A stretch of DNA of 64,000 nt, taken from the NCBI RefSeq assembly GCF_900176515.1, contig NZ_FWXV01000002.1:992001-1056000 (forward strand). Direction: 5' to 3'. The stretch is from Kibdelosporangium aridum. Its GTDB lineage: Bacteria > Actinomycetota > Actinomycetes > Mycobacteriales > Pseudonocardiaceae. How positions within the stretch are numbered: position 1 is the first letter of the stretch; the number at the start of each line of letters is the position of its first letter. Positions 50,873 to 59,297 of the stretch are shown piece by piece. Under the pieces are notes generated by a model, which saw nothing but the letters and a program-made list of their open reading frames with translations, made no database searches and was not told where the DNA came from. Made by a program: the position numbers and the translations under genes.

Positions 50873-51493
50873 ATGCGTACTTTCTTGATCAAAGCACTCG
50901 CGGTCGCGGTCTTTTCCGGGGGGATGGCCGTCACCACAGGAATCATCGCCGCCAGCCCGGCAATGGCGTGTGGCGAAGAGCAGGAGCGGTCCGACCGGCT
51001 CGCGTCGAGCTTGCCGCAAGTGAATCCCGGCGACACCGGGCAGAACGTTCTGGCGTTGCAGCTGTCGCTGCGCAACGAGGGCTACACCTACCTCAACGGC
51101 ACCGGCGATTACGCGGGCAACACGCTCACCGCGGTGCAGGATTTCCAGCGCAAGAACGGAATCAACCCGAGCGGGATCGTCGGTTCGAAGACCTGGCACG
51201 CACTGGTCGGCAAGTTGCCGCCGTCGCTGACCGGCAACGGCGCGATCACCCCGCCGAGCTTCGGCATCAACCCGGGTGAGACCGACCAGGACAAGCTGGG
51301 CCAGCTCTACAACGCCTTGATGCGGGTCCACCCGTACCAGGTGACGGACTGGGGGACGTACGAAGGCCAGATGGTCGCGATGGTGCAGGACTTCCAGCGC
51401 CGCGCCGGGATCAAGGACAGCGGCATCGTCGGTCCCAAGACGTGGAACGCGCTGTACCTGGTGGTCTCCGCCAGTGGCGGGTGGGGCTGCTGA
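50873..51493 (+). CDS. Secreted protein with two peptidoglycan-binding domains (copy 2)
   Basis: 206 residues, a paralogue of the gene 29 bp upstream with the same plan: signal peptide ending SPAMA, ACGEEQERSDRLASSLPQVN, two PG_binding_1 units (LALQLSLRNEGYTYLNGTGDY; FQRRAGIKDSGIVGPKTWNALY) and the terminal SGGWGC. GGGGAGGGG precedes the ATG. A tandem duplication; the two are co-transcribed and end at a strong hairpin. Confidence 0.85.
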   Translation: MRTFLIKALAVAVFSGGMAVTTGIIAASPAMACGEEQERSDRLASSLPQVNPGDTGQNVLALQLSLRNEGYTYLNGTGDYAGNTLTAVQDFQRKNGINPSGIVGSKTWHALVGKLPPSLTGNGAITPPSFGINPGETDQDKLGQLYNALMRVHPYQVTDWGTYEGQMVAMVQDFQRRAGIKDSGIVGPKTWNALYLVVSASGGWGC

Positions 51494-51515
51494 CCACCCT
51501 GAATAGGGGGAGAAG

Positions 51516-51552
51516 GAGGAGGGAGGACGCTGGTGGGGTGTCCTCCCTCCTC
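51516..51552 (+). terminator. 13-bp stem hairpin after the twin PG-binding genes
   Basis: GAGGAGGGAGGAC / GTCCTCCCTCCTC, 11-nt loop, no U-tract. Perfectly paired and placed 22 bp after the stop. Confidence 0.7.
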
Positions 51553-51596
51553 GGGCTGTCGCGGGCCGGGCGCACCCGGCGGTTATCCTCAGTGCC

Positions 51597-51695
51597 GTGG
51601 AGCTGATTTTCACCTCGCTGCTGGTCATCATGGCCGTGGCGACCTTGTGGTTCGCCGGCTATGTCGTCTATCGGCTGTACAGCGACAAGCGCTGA
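51597..51695 (+). CDS. Tiny single-pass membrane protein (32 aa)
   Basis: GTG-started frame [20 protein letters not shown] followed by [12 protein letters not shown]. One membrane helix and a positive tail. Its TGA overlaps the ATG of the nitrobindin gene by one base (TGATG), a hallmark of translational coupling. The frame is intact and codon use is normal. A membrane anchor or partner of the heme protein is inferred only from coupling. Confidence 0.65.
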   Translation: MELIFTSLLVIMAVATLWFAGYVVYRLYSDKR

Positions 51696-52336
51696 TGAGC
51701 ACGGACAACAGCGAGACGGTGCCGGGTAGTGGCGACGCGGCCGTGCAGGCCGCGGCGGAGCGGGCGAAGCTGACCCGCCACCGCAACCTGCCCCAGTTCG
51801 ACGACCTGCCGATTCCCGGGGACACCGCGAACCTGCGGGAAGGGCCGAATCTCAACGACGCCCTGCTGGCGCTGCTGCCACTGGTCGGCGTCTGGCGTGG
51901 CGAGGGCGAAGTCGTCTATCCCACATTGGATCAAACTCACAAGTTCGGCCAGCAGATCACGTTCGCCCACGACGGCAGGCCGTTCCTGTCCTACGAGGCC
52001 CGCGCCTGGCTGCTGGACGACGACGGCAAGGTGATCCGTCCGGCGGCTCGGGAAGTCGGCTGGTGGCGCGTGCAGGCCGACGACACGGTCGAACTGCTTC
52101 TGGCGCACGCCACCGGAATCGTCGAGATCTTCTACGGCAAGCCGCGGACCCAGACCTCCTGGGAGCTGACCACGGACGCGGTCGTGCGGACCGCGTCGGC
52201 CAAGGAAGTCAACGGCGCCAAGCGACTGTACGGCCTGGTCAACAACGGTGACCTCGCGTACGTCGAGGAGCGCGCGATGGTCGGCCAGGACCTCCAGCCG
52301 CACACTTCGGCTTATCTGACACGCGTCGTCGGCTGA
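51695..52336 (+). CDS. Nitrobindin-type heme-binding protein (FABP-like, DUF1794)
   Basis: 213 residues from [16 protein letters not shown] polar N-terminal arm of about 55 residues precedes a ten-strand barrel with the nitrobindin signature [49 protein letters not shown] and the C-terminal [11 protein letters not shown], whose His is the expected axial heme ligand. Homologous to Rv0813c; these ferric heme barrels isomerise peroxynitrite or bind NO. Same position relative to SseC as in mycobacteria. Confidence 0.92.
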   Translation: MSTDNSETVPGSGDAAVQAAAERAKLTRHRNLPQFDDLPIPGDTANLREGPNLNDALLALLPLVGVWRGEGEVVYPTLDQTHKFGQQITFAHDGRPFLSYEARAWLLDDDGKVIRPAAREVGWWRVQADDTVELLLAHATGIVEIFYGKPRTQTSWELTTDAVVRTASAKEVNGAKRLYGLVNNGDLAYVEERAMVGQDLQPHTSAYLTRVVG

Positions 52337-52338
52337 GC

Positions 52339-52950
52339 ATGCGCTTAAGGCGGTGCGGCGCGGACGCGATGCTCGTCGAAGTGGATTCACTGGACGAGGT
52401 CGACGCCGTGCGGTCCGCGTTGGCCGATGCGGAGCTTCCCGGGCTCGTCGAACTGGTTCCCGCCGCCAGGACCGTTCTGGCGGCTTTCGAGCCAGGGTCC
52501 GCAGGCTTGGCACGGCTACGGCCGTTGCTCGACACCATTGACCTGACCAAACGCGCGGCGACCGAGCCGCGTGAGGTCGTGATCCCGGTGCATTACGACG
52601 GTCCCGACCTCGAGCTCGTCGCGTCGACGGCAGGTACGGACGTCGCCGGAGTCATAGAGCTGCACACCGGCGCGGAGTACAAGGTGGCGTTCTCCGGGTT
52701 CGCGCCTGGGTTCGGCTACCTGGTGGGGCTTCCCGAGGCTTTGCAGCAACCCAGGTTGGACAACCCGCGTAAACGCGTCGAGCCTGGTTCGGTGGCGATC
52801 GCGGGCGAGTTCAGCGCCGTGTACCCGACCGCGTCGCCTGGTGGCTGGCGGTTGATCGGCCGTACCGACGTGACGTTGTTCGACTCACGCCGTGAGCCCC
52901 CTGCTTTGCTTGCGCCTGGGGATCTCGTGCGGTTCGAGGCCATCCGATGA
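52339..52950 (+). CDS. pxpB: 5-oxoprolinase subunit B (KipI-like)
   Basis: 203 residues with the PxpB/KipI pattern: IPVHYDGPDLELVASTAGTDVAGVIELHTGAEYKVAFSGFAPGFGYLVGLPEALQQPRLDNPRKRVEPGSVAIAGEFSAVYPTASPGGWRLIGRT. With PxpA and PxpC it hydrolyses 5-oxoproline to glutamate using ATP. It overlaps pxpC by 4 bp. pxpA is not in the window. Starts 2 bp after the nitrobindin gene. Confidence 0.92.
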   Translation: MRLRRCGADAMLVEVDSLDEVDAVRSALADAELPGLVELVPAARTVLAAFEPGSAGLARLRPLLDTIDLTKRAATEPREVVIPVHYDGPDLELVASTAGTDVAGVIELHTGAEYKVAFSGFAPGFGYLVGLPEALQQPRLDNPRKRVEPGSVAIAGEFSAVYPTASPGGWRLIGRTDVTLFDSRREPPALLAPGDLVRFEAIR

Positions 52951-53807
52951 GGGCGCTGACCGTACTCGGCACCGGGCCGCTGGCGTTGGTCCAAGACCTT
53001 GGCAGACCGGGGAACGCACATCTGGGCGTGCCGCCATCGGGTGCTTTGGACCAGCCTTCGCTGCGGCTGGCGAACCGGCTCGTGGGCAATGCGGAATCGG
53101 CCGCGGGGATCGAGTGTCTGCTCGGTGGATTGTCGGTGCGCGCCGAGGCGTCGTGCACGATCGCGGTCACTGGCCCGCCGGTGGGACTCTCGGTGTCCGG
53201 CCATGCGGCCGGTTCACACAATCCAGTGCACCTGTCCGCCGGTGACGAGCTCACAATCGGCACTCCCGACGGCGGTTTGCGCTGCTATGTCGGCGTTTCC
53301 GGGGGCATCGAGGTGCCTGCCGAGCTGGGGTCACGAGCGACCGATGTGCTGTCCGGAATCGGTCCCGACGCGTTGAAAAAGGGGGACGTGCTGCCGCTCG
53401 GCACGCCCGGCCTGCCTGTCGGAGTGGACGAGATCGCACCCAGCCGACCGGCGGACGACTTGACCATCCCGGTCCTGCTCGGACCGCGTGACGACTGGTT
53501 CACCGAGCCGAGCGGCCAGATCGCGGCCGGCCAGTGGAAGGTCTCCCCGGAGAGCAACCGCGTCGGACTGCGTCTGATCGGCACGGCCCTGCGGCGCGAC
53601 GCCGCTTTCCGGGACGTGGAACTGCCCAGCGAGGGCCTGGTGACGGGCGCGATCCAGGTGCCGCCCAACGGTTTGCCCGTGATCTTCCTTGCCGACCACC
53701 CGACCACCGGCGGCTATCCGGTGATCGGTGTCGCGGCCGCGACCAGCCTGCCTTTGCTGGCACAGGCACGGCCAGGTGTTCGAATCCGCTTCCGCCCAAC
53801 GGCGTAG
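52947..53807 (+). CDS. pxpC: 5-oxoprolinase subunit C (KipA-like)
   Basis: 286 residues of the biotin-dependent carboxyltransferase/KipA family: VLGTGPLALVQDLGRPGNAHLGVPPSGALDQPSLRLANRLVGN at the start, CYVGVSGGIEVPAELGSRAT, LGPRDDWF, WKVSPESNRVGLRLIG and PSEGLVTGAIQVPPNGLPVIFLADHPTTGGYPVIGVA. Partner of PxpB, coupled by a 4-bp overlap. Confidence 0.92.
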   Translation: MRALTVLGTGPLALVQDLGRPGNAHLGVPPSGALDQPSLRLANRLVGNAESAAGIECLLGGLSVRAEASCTIAVTGPPVGLSVSGHAAGSHNPVHLSAGDELTIGTPDGGLRCYVGVSGGIEVPAELGSRATDVLSGIGPDALKKGDVLPLGTPGLPVGVDEIAPSRPADDLTIPVLLGPRDDWFTEPSGQIAAGQWKVSPESNRVGLRLIGTALRRDAAFRDVELPSEGLVTGAIQVPPNGLPVIFLADHPTTGGYPVIGVAAATSLPLLAQARPGVRIRFRPTA

Positions 53808-53870
53808 TACGCGTTTCAGCATGCAGAACAACTGAGGCGGCCCGTTGTGCGCCGGGTCACAGCGCCGCAC

Positions 53871-53886
53871 TCTGGTCTAGACCACT
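53871..53886. promoter_or_regulatory. DasR-type dre site before the chitinase
   Basis: TCTGGTCTAGACCACT contains the perfect core TGGTCTAGACCA, matching the DasR-responsive element that represses chitinase genes in Streptomyces until amino sugars are present. It lies 32 bp before the chitinase ATG, over the likely promoter. Confidence 0.85.
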
Positions 53887-53918
53887 GTGTGGATTTGCAC
53901 GGCGTGAGGAACCCTGCC

Positions 53919-56180
53919 ATGTCACAAAAACCTCGCTCCACCACAACCCGCTTGATCACGGCCCTCGCCGCGGCCCTGCTGGCGATCGCGGGCACAGTCT
54001 CGCTAAGCGCACCAGCACACGCGGCCGGAAGCCTGAGAGCGGCGTTCTCCTTGTCCGGCAACGTAGGCACGTACACCGTCACCAACGCGGGCACCACCAC
54101 CGTGACCGGATGGGCGATCACCTTCGAAGTGCCCGCGGGCGTCACCGCGAGCACAGGTGAGAACGCAACCGTGTCGCAAAACGGCACCTCCGTGACCGTC
54201 ACACCGGCGTACTACATCAATTCGCTGGCGCCCGGCCGTTCCACGTATCCCTACAACCCGACCGTCCGCTTCAGCACGGCGACAACCCCCACAAGCTGCC
54301 GGATCGACGACGGCAACTGTGACGGCTCAGCGGACACACCTCCTGGCGCGCCGACCAACGTACGCGCGACAGTGAAGACAACCAGGACCATCACGTTGGA
54401 GTGGAACGCTTCCACTGCGGGATCGCTCCCAGTCGTCGGCTACGAGGTGTATCGCGGCACCACTCTCGTTGCGTCCCCGACGACCACGACCGCTTCGATC
54501 AGCGGACTCACCCCGAACACCGACTACAGCTTCACAGTCGTGGCGTTGGACCGTAAGGGAACCAAGTCCCCTGCCAGCACTCCTGTGACCGTTCGCACGA
54601 ACAACCCGAGCGACGACACCCAGGCACCATCCCTGCCCGGCAACTTCCGGTCAACCGGTACCGATTCCGGCAGCGTTTCGTTGGCATGGAACGCCTCCAC
54701 CGACAACACCGGCGTTGTGGCGTATGACGTCTACAACGGCGTGACGCTGGCGATGACCGTGACCGGCACCACCGCCAGGGTGACCGGTCTCGCACCGTCC
54801 ACAAGGTACACATTCACGGTTCGCGCCCGCGACGGCTACGACAACGCTTCAGCCGCGAGCGCTGCCGTTCAAGTGTCCACATCGGACATCGTGGCGGGTT
54901 ACGCGAAGGTCGCCTACTTCGTCCAGTGGGGCATCTACGGCAGGCAGTACTTCGTCCGCAACCTGCACACCTCAGGCGCGGCAGGCAAACTGACACACCT
55001 GCTGTACGCGTTCCAGAACATCGACCCGGTCAACCTGACGTGCCTGTCCGGCGTCACCAAGGGCACATCGTCCAACCCGCAGGACCCCAACCAAGGTGAC
55101 GGCGCGGGCGACGCCGAGGCCGACTACAGCCGTCCGTTCGCCGCGGCACAGTCCGTCGACGGTGTCGCCGACACCGGCTGGGAGACGTTGCGCGGCAACT
55201 TCAACCAGCTCAAGAAACTCAAGAAGCTCTACCCGAACCTGAAGATCCTGGTGTCGCTCGGCGGCTGGACGTATTCGAAGTACTTCTCGGACGTCGCAGC
55301 AACGGAGGCCTCGCGCAAGAAGTTCGTCGCATCCTGTGTCGACACTTGGCTCAAGGGCAACATCAAGCCGTACGGCGGCGCAGGCGGCCCAGGCACGGCA
55401 GCCGGGATCTTCGACGGCATCGACATCGACTGGGAATGGCCAGGCAGCCCGGACGGTCACCCCGGCAACCACTGGAGCCCCAACGACAAGAACAACCTGA
55501 CAGCACTATTGGCTGAGTTCCGCGCGCAGATGGACGCCTATGGCGCGACCACAGGCAAGCGCTACGAACTGCAAGCCTTCACCCCGGCCGACCCAGCCAA
55601 GGTGCAAGCCGGTTGGGACGTCAGCAAGATCTTCCAGTACCTCGACGTAGCCAACGTGCAGGGCTACGACTTCCACGGCTCCGGCAGCGACAACTCATGG
55701 GAGCCCAACCGCACCGGTCACCAGGGCAACCTGTACGCCGACGCGGACGACCCATACCCGTTCAAGTTCAGCGCCGAAGCCGCAATCAACGCGTACACCA
55801 ACGCAGGCGTGAACCCGCGCAAGCTGACGCTCGGCCTCGCTTTCTACGGCCGCGGCTGGCAAGGCGTCGCCAACGGCGGCAAGAACGGCGAATGGCAAAG
55901 CGCGAACGGCGCGGCGCCAGGGCAATTCCCTGAGGAAGCCGGAACTCGGGGTTACGGAAACTTGGTCGCGAGCGTTCCGGGGTGCACGGTGTACCACGAC
56001 GAAGCCGCGGTGGCGACATCTTGTTACACCGGCAGCCAATGGTGGACGTTCGATGATGTTTGGTCCATCCAACGCAAGACCGCGTGGATCAAACAACGCG
56101 GACTTCTCGGCGCGATGGCGTGGGAGATGTCCGGCGACCCAGGCCTGCTGATGAACGCGGTCGACACCGGCCTGCGCTGA
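53919..56180 (+). CDS. Secreted multidomain chitinase, GH18
   Basis: 753 residues. Signal peptide (RLITALAAALLAIAG...AHA); a CBM2-like chitin/cellulose-binding domain to about 130; two fibronectin III domains (PPGAPTNVRATVKTTRTITLEW; LPGNFRSTGTDSGSVSLAW) to about 325; then GH18 (VAYFVQWGIYGRQYFVRNL). The catalytic DxxDxDxE motif is FDGIDIDWEWPG near 500, and the substrate-site MAWEMSGDPG is near the end. Domain order matches large Streptomyces chitinases. A dre site upstream indicates amino-sugar control; a long hairpin follows the stop. Confidence 0.95.
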   Translation: MSQKPRSTTTRLITALAAALLAIAGTVSLSAPAHAAGSLRAAFSLSGNVGTYTVTNAGTTTVTGWAITFEVPAGVTASTGENATVSQNGTSVTVTPAYYINSLAPGRSTYPYNPTVRFSTATTPTSCRIDDGNCDGSADTPPGAPTNVRATVKTTRTITLEWNASTAGSLPVVGYEVYRGTTLVASPTTTTASISGLTPNTDYSFTVVALDRKGTKSPASTPVTVRTNNPSDDTQAPSLPGNFRSTGTDSGSVSLAWNASTDNTGVVAYDVYNGVTLAMTVTGTTARVTGLAPSTRYTFTVRARDGYDNASAASAAVQVSTSDIVAGYAKVAYFVQWGIYGRQYFVRNLHTSGAAGKLTHLLYAFQNIDPVNLTCLSGVTKGTSSNPQDPNQGDGAGDAEADYSRPFAAAQSVDGVADTGWETLRGNFNQLKKLKKLYPNLKILVSLGGWTYSKYFSDVAATEASRKKFVASCVDTWLKGNIKPYGGAGGPGTAAGIFDGIDIDWEWPGSPDGHPGNHWSPNDKNNLTALLAEFRAQMDAYGATTGKRYELQAFTPADPAKVQAGWDVSKIFQYLDVANVQGYDFHGSGSDNSWEPNRTGHQGNLYADADDPYPFKFSAEAAINAYTNAGVNPRKLTLGLAFYGRGWQGVANGGKNGEWQSANGAAPGQFPEEAGTRGYGNLVASVPGCTVYHDEAAVATSCYTGSQWWTFDDVWSIQRKTAWIKQRGLLGAMAWEMSGDPGLLMNAVDTGLR

Positions 56181-56188
56181 TCAAGGCT

Positions 56189-56230
56189 CGTGAGTGGTTT
56201 TGCCGGTTGGAACCGGCAAAACCACTCACG
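56189..56230. terminator. Bidirectional terminator, 20-bp perfect stem
   Basis: CGTGAGTGGTTTTGCCGGTT and its exact reverse complement are separated by GG. Between convergent chitinase and pabC genes; the A/T run within the arms lets it work in both directions. Confidence 0.88.
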
Positions 56231-56239
56231 ATCGTTTGC

Positions 56240-57082
56240 TCAGTACTCCGAGTCGTAAAGCCGCGTCAGCTCGCTGTGCACGGCCGTGCTGTCGGGCAGT
56301 GCGGTTCCGTCCAGGGTGTGCAGGCGGGTGATCTTGCGGACGCTGGAGGCGAAGAAGAGGCCGTCCGCCTCTGCCAGTTCCGAGACGCGGACCGGCTCGG
56401 TCTTCACCGACCAGCCCTCGCGTTCCGCGGCACGGAACAGCGCGGCCTGGGTGGTTCCGGGGAGGATGCCGATGGTCGCAGGCGGTGTCCGGAGCGTCTT
56501 TCCGTACACGGCGATCAGGGTCGAGGTCGGGCCTTCGAGGACAAAGCCGTCCGGGGTCGTGAAGATGACCTCCTCGGCGCCGCGGCGGGCGGCCTCACGC
56601 AGGGCGGCCATGTTCACGGCGTAGGACAGCGTCTTCGCGCCGAGCAGCAGCCAGGGTGCGCGTTGGGCGACGTCGGAGTCGAAGCCTCGGTCGAGGGTGA
56701 TGGCCGCGATGCCGGTGGCGCGCTGGCGCTGCACGGTCTCGCTGATCTCCAGGCCGAGGGCGAAGCCGGTCGGTGTGCCGTCACCACCCTCTATGCCTCG
56801 GGTGTACACCCATTTGAGTGCGATCTCCGAGCCGCCGGTCCAGTTGTCGAGCACGGCCTGGGTCGCGCGGTCGAAGTCCGCGCGGGAGGGCTCGGGCATG
56901 TCGAGCATCGCCGCCGAGCGGACCAGCCGGTCGAAGTGCGGACCCAGCTCACGGGGTTTTCCGTCCACTACCAGCACGGTCTCGAAGATTCCGTCGCCAC
57001 GCATCAGGCCTAGGTCGTCGACGCGGATCAGCGGCTGGGTCGGGTCGGCGATGGTTCCGTCGAGAAGCGCAAGTACTGGCAT
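56240..57082 (-). CDS. pabC: Aminodeoxychorismate lyase / branched-chain-aminotransferase fold (PabC)
   Basis: 280 residues from MPVLALLDGTIADPTQPLIR (an ATG nine bases upstream is also possible). Class IV PLP fold: DDLGLMRGDGIFETVLVVDGKP, PLP lysine in LLGAKTLSYAVNMAALREA near 168, EEVIFTTPDGFVLEGPTSTLIAV and LPGTTQAALFRAA. Converts aminodeoxychorismate to p-aminobenzoate for folate; pabA/B are not nearby. Position equals Rv0812. Confidence 0.85.
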   Translation of the reverse strand: MPVLALLDGTIADPTQPLIRVDDLGLMRGDGIFETVLVVDGKPRELGPHFDRLVRSAAMLDMPEPSRADFDRATQAVLDNWTGGSEIALKWVYTRGIEGGDGTPTGFALGLEISETVQRQRATGIAAITLDRGFDSDVAQRAPWLLLGAKTLSYAVNMAALREAARRGAEEVIFTTPDGFVLEGPTSTLIAVYGKTLRTPPATIGILPGTTQAALFRAAEREGWSVKTEPVRVSELAEADGLFFASSVRKITRLHTLDGTALPDSTAVHSELTRLYDSEY

Positions 57083-57115
57083 GAGGCTCAACGTACTCCC
57101 GCATATATTGGGTAC

Positions 57116-57556
57116 GTGGAGACGACTCGTAAAGAACGGGCGGCGCTCAAGTCCACGCTGCATGAACGCGGCATGCGGATGACGCCGCAGCGTCAACTCG
57201 TGCTCGACGCGGTCATGGCGTTGGAGCACTCCACACCGGAACAGGTGTGCAAACGGGTCCAGCAGACGACCCCGACGGTCAACATCACGACCATCTATCG
57301 GACGCTTGACCTGCTGGAACAGCTCGGGTTGGTGCGGCACGCACACATCGGCCACGGCGCGCCGACGTACTCGGCGCGCGACCACGAGCACGTGCACCTG
57401 GTCTGCCACCAGTGCAGCGAAGTGCAGGAAGTGCCGAACGAGCTGCTCGACGACCTCGCGGGAACACTGCGCGACGAGTACGGGTTCAGTCTTGATGCCA
57501 GTCATGTCGCGTTGTCCGGCACATGCCGGAACTGCATCAATGGGGAGAGCAAGTGA
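57116..57556 (+). CDS. Fur-family metalloregulator
   Basis: 146 residues. Winged helix with RGMRMTPQRQLVLDAVMALEHSTPEQVCKRVQQTTPTVNITTIYRTLDLLEQLGLVR; metal sites HIGHGAPTYSARDHEHVHLVCHQC (regulatory His cluster and first Cys pair) and GTCRNC (second Cys pair, structural zinc). Which metal it senses cannot be told; Zur or Fur are both possible. It overlaps the YgfZ gene, and is divergent to pabC with 33 bp between. Confidence 0.92.
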   Translation: METTRKERAALKSTLHERGMRMTPQRQLVLDAVMALEHSTPEQVCKRVQQTTPTVNITTIYRTLDLLEQLGLVRHAHIGHGAPTYSARDHEHVHLVCHQCSEVQEVPNELLDDLAGTLRDEYGFSLDASHVALSGTCRNCINGESK

Positions 57557-58620
57557 CGCTGCCGGGAGCCGTGCCGCCGCCCGAGGACAACCCGGACCAG
57601 GGCATCGCCTGGCATTACGGCGACCCTTTCGGTGAGCAACGGGCAGCGGCACGCACGGTGGCCGTGGTCGACCGCTCGAACCGGGAGATCATCGCGGTGC
57701 CCGGTGAGGAGCGGCTGAGCTGGCTGCACCTGATGATCTCGCAGCACGTCAGCGACCTGCCGGAGAACACCGGTACCGAGGCGCTCGTGCTGGACAGCCA
57801 GGGCCGCGTGGAAGCGCACATGGTGCTCGCGCACCGGGACGGCACGGTGTGGATGGACACCGAGGCCGGTGCGAAGGCCACCGGTGCCCGTGGCGACCAG
57901 CAGACGCTGCTCGACTACCTCGTGGCGATGAAGTTCTGGTCCAAAGTCGAGCCCCGGGACGCGACCGCGGAGATCGCTCTGCTGTCGTTGCTCGGCCCCG
58001 ACGCCAGCCAGACGCTCGAAGCCGTGGGCCTGAACACGCCGACGGACACCTACGGCGTCGACGGCGTGGTCCGCCGGATGCCGGGCAACACGTTCGACTT
58101 GCTCGTCCCCCGTGACGAGTTGACCACCTGGTGGTCGAAGCTCACGGAAGCGGGCGCGCGTCCGATGGGCAGCTGGGGTTACGAAGCCCTCCGCGTCGAG
58201 GCACTGCGGCCCCGGCTGGGTGTGGACACCGACGAGAGGACGATCCCGCACGAGGTGAACTGGGTTCCGTCGGCCGCGCACGTGGCCAAGGGCTGCTACC
58301 GCGGCCAGGAGACGGTGTCCAAAGTGCACAACATCGGCCGTCCGCCGCGCCGGATGTTGCTGCTGCACCTGGACGGCTCCGCGGACTCGCTGCCGGAGAC
58401 CGGTGACCCGGTGAACGCAGGCGAGCGGACCGTCGGCCGGGTTGGCACGGTCGTGCAGCACCATGAGCTCGGTCCGATCGCGTTGGCGTTGGTCAAGCGG
58501 TCTATCGGCCCGGAGACCGAACTCGCCGTGGGTGGTGTGGCGGCGTCGATCGATCCGGACTCAATCCCGGCCGACACGCCCGGCCTTGGCCGCGAAGCCG
58601 TCAAACGTCTGCACGGCTAG
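57553..58620 (+). CDS. ygfZ: YgfZ/GcvT-like folate-dependent Fe-S maintenance protein
   Basis: About 355 residues from a GTG overlapping the Fur stop. A GcvT-like fold (DRSNREIIAVPGEERLSWLHLMISQHVSDLP) and the YgfZ signature KGCYRGQETVSKVHNIGRPPRRM near 255. YgfZ uses a folate to help assemble or repair Fe-S clusters. Coupling to a Fur-family regulator fits an iron/Fe-S link. Position equals Rv0811c. Stop shares CTAG with the next gene. Confidence 0.92.
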   Translation: MTLPGAVPPPEDNPDQGIAWHYGDPFGEQRAAARTVAVVDRSNREIIAVPGEERLSWLHLMISQHVSDLPENTGTEALVLDSQGRVEAHMVLAHRDGTVWMDTEAGAKATGARGDQQTLLDYLVAMKFWSKVEPRDATAEIALLSLLGPDASQTLEAVGLNTPTDTYGVDGVVRRMPGNTFDLLVPRDELTTWWSKLTEAGARPMGSWGYEALRVEALRPRLGVDTDERTIPHEVNWVPSAAHVAKGCYRGQETVSKVHNIGRPPRRMLLLHLDGSADSLPETGDPVNAGERTVGRVGTVVQHHELGPIALALVKRSIGPETELAVGGVAASIDPDSIPADTPGLGREAVKRLHG

Positions 58621-59189
58621 AGCGGCCTTCGGCACACGTAGATCCTGGCCGGCGGCATGTTGCGCCAGATGGTGTGGCTGACGATCACCTCGTCGAACAC
58701 CGCGTGCAGCAGCCGGTGAAAGCTGCGGGCTCCGGCCATGGCGCCCGCGTGCCGGTAGGCGAACGTGGTGAAGGCGCCGTCGGGCGTGAGGATGGCCGCC
58801 ACCTGGTCGAGGATCCGCCGCTGGCGTTCGGGCTGGAACAGTGACCACGGCAGGCCGCTGACCACCGCGTCCGCCTTCACGCCAAGGTCGGTGAGGTTCG
58901 CGGCGTCGCCGTGGACCACGTCGACACCGGGATGCGCGGCCTCGAGGAACTCGATCATCGCCTGGTCGATCTCGACGGCGATGTGCCGGCCGGTCACGGG
59001 CAGTCGGCGCTGGATCGCCGCCGTGACCGAGCCCGTGCCTGGGCCCAGCTCGACGACCGCCGGTGAGCCGGTGGTGGGTGTGATGGCCGCGAGCAGGTCG
59101 GCAAGGCCCGGTGAGCTGGGCGCGACGGCGCCGATCACGCCGGGCCTGCGCATCGCGGCGGCGAAGAAAGTCTGGAACTCCGAGGTCAT
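58617..59189 (-). CDS. Class I SAM methyltransferase, phospholipid N-methyltransferase-like
   Basis: About 190 residues from MTSEFQTFFAAAMRRPGVIG. Motifs AVVELGPGTGSVTAAI, HIAVEIDQAMIEFLEA, DVVHGDAANL and VVSGLPWSLF. The opening FFAAAMRRPGVIGAVAPSSPGLA and the GLPW stretch resemble bacterial PmtA-type and related (rRNA-dimethylase-like) enzymes. A lipid substrate is a reasonable guess. Divergent from the kinase gene. Confidence 0.78.
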   Translation of the reverse strand: MTSEFQTFFAAAMRRPGVIGAVAPSSPGLADLLAAITPTTGSPAVVELGPGTGSVTAAIQRRLPVTGRHIAVEIDQAMIEFLEAAHPGVDVVHGDAANLTDLGVKADAVVSGLPWSLFQPERQRRILDQVAAILTPDGAFTTFAYRHAGAMAGARSFHRLLHAVFDEVIVSHTIWRNMPPARIYVCRRPL

Positions 59190-59297
59190 GCCGCCACGGT
59201 CGGCTCGATCAAGCAGCAAAACCTCGGCCGAGCAGCCGGACCGCCTCCTACCTGGGGAGGAAGCGATTCTCAGCCTTGCGGCCGTACGGTCTGCAGC

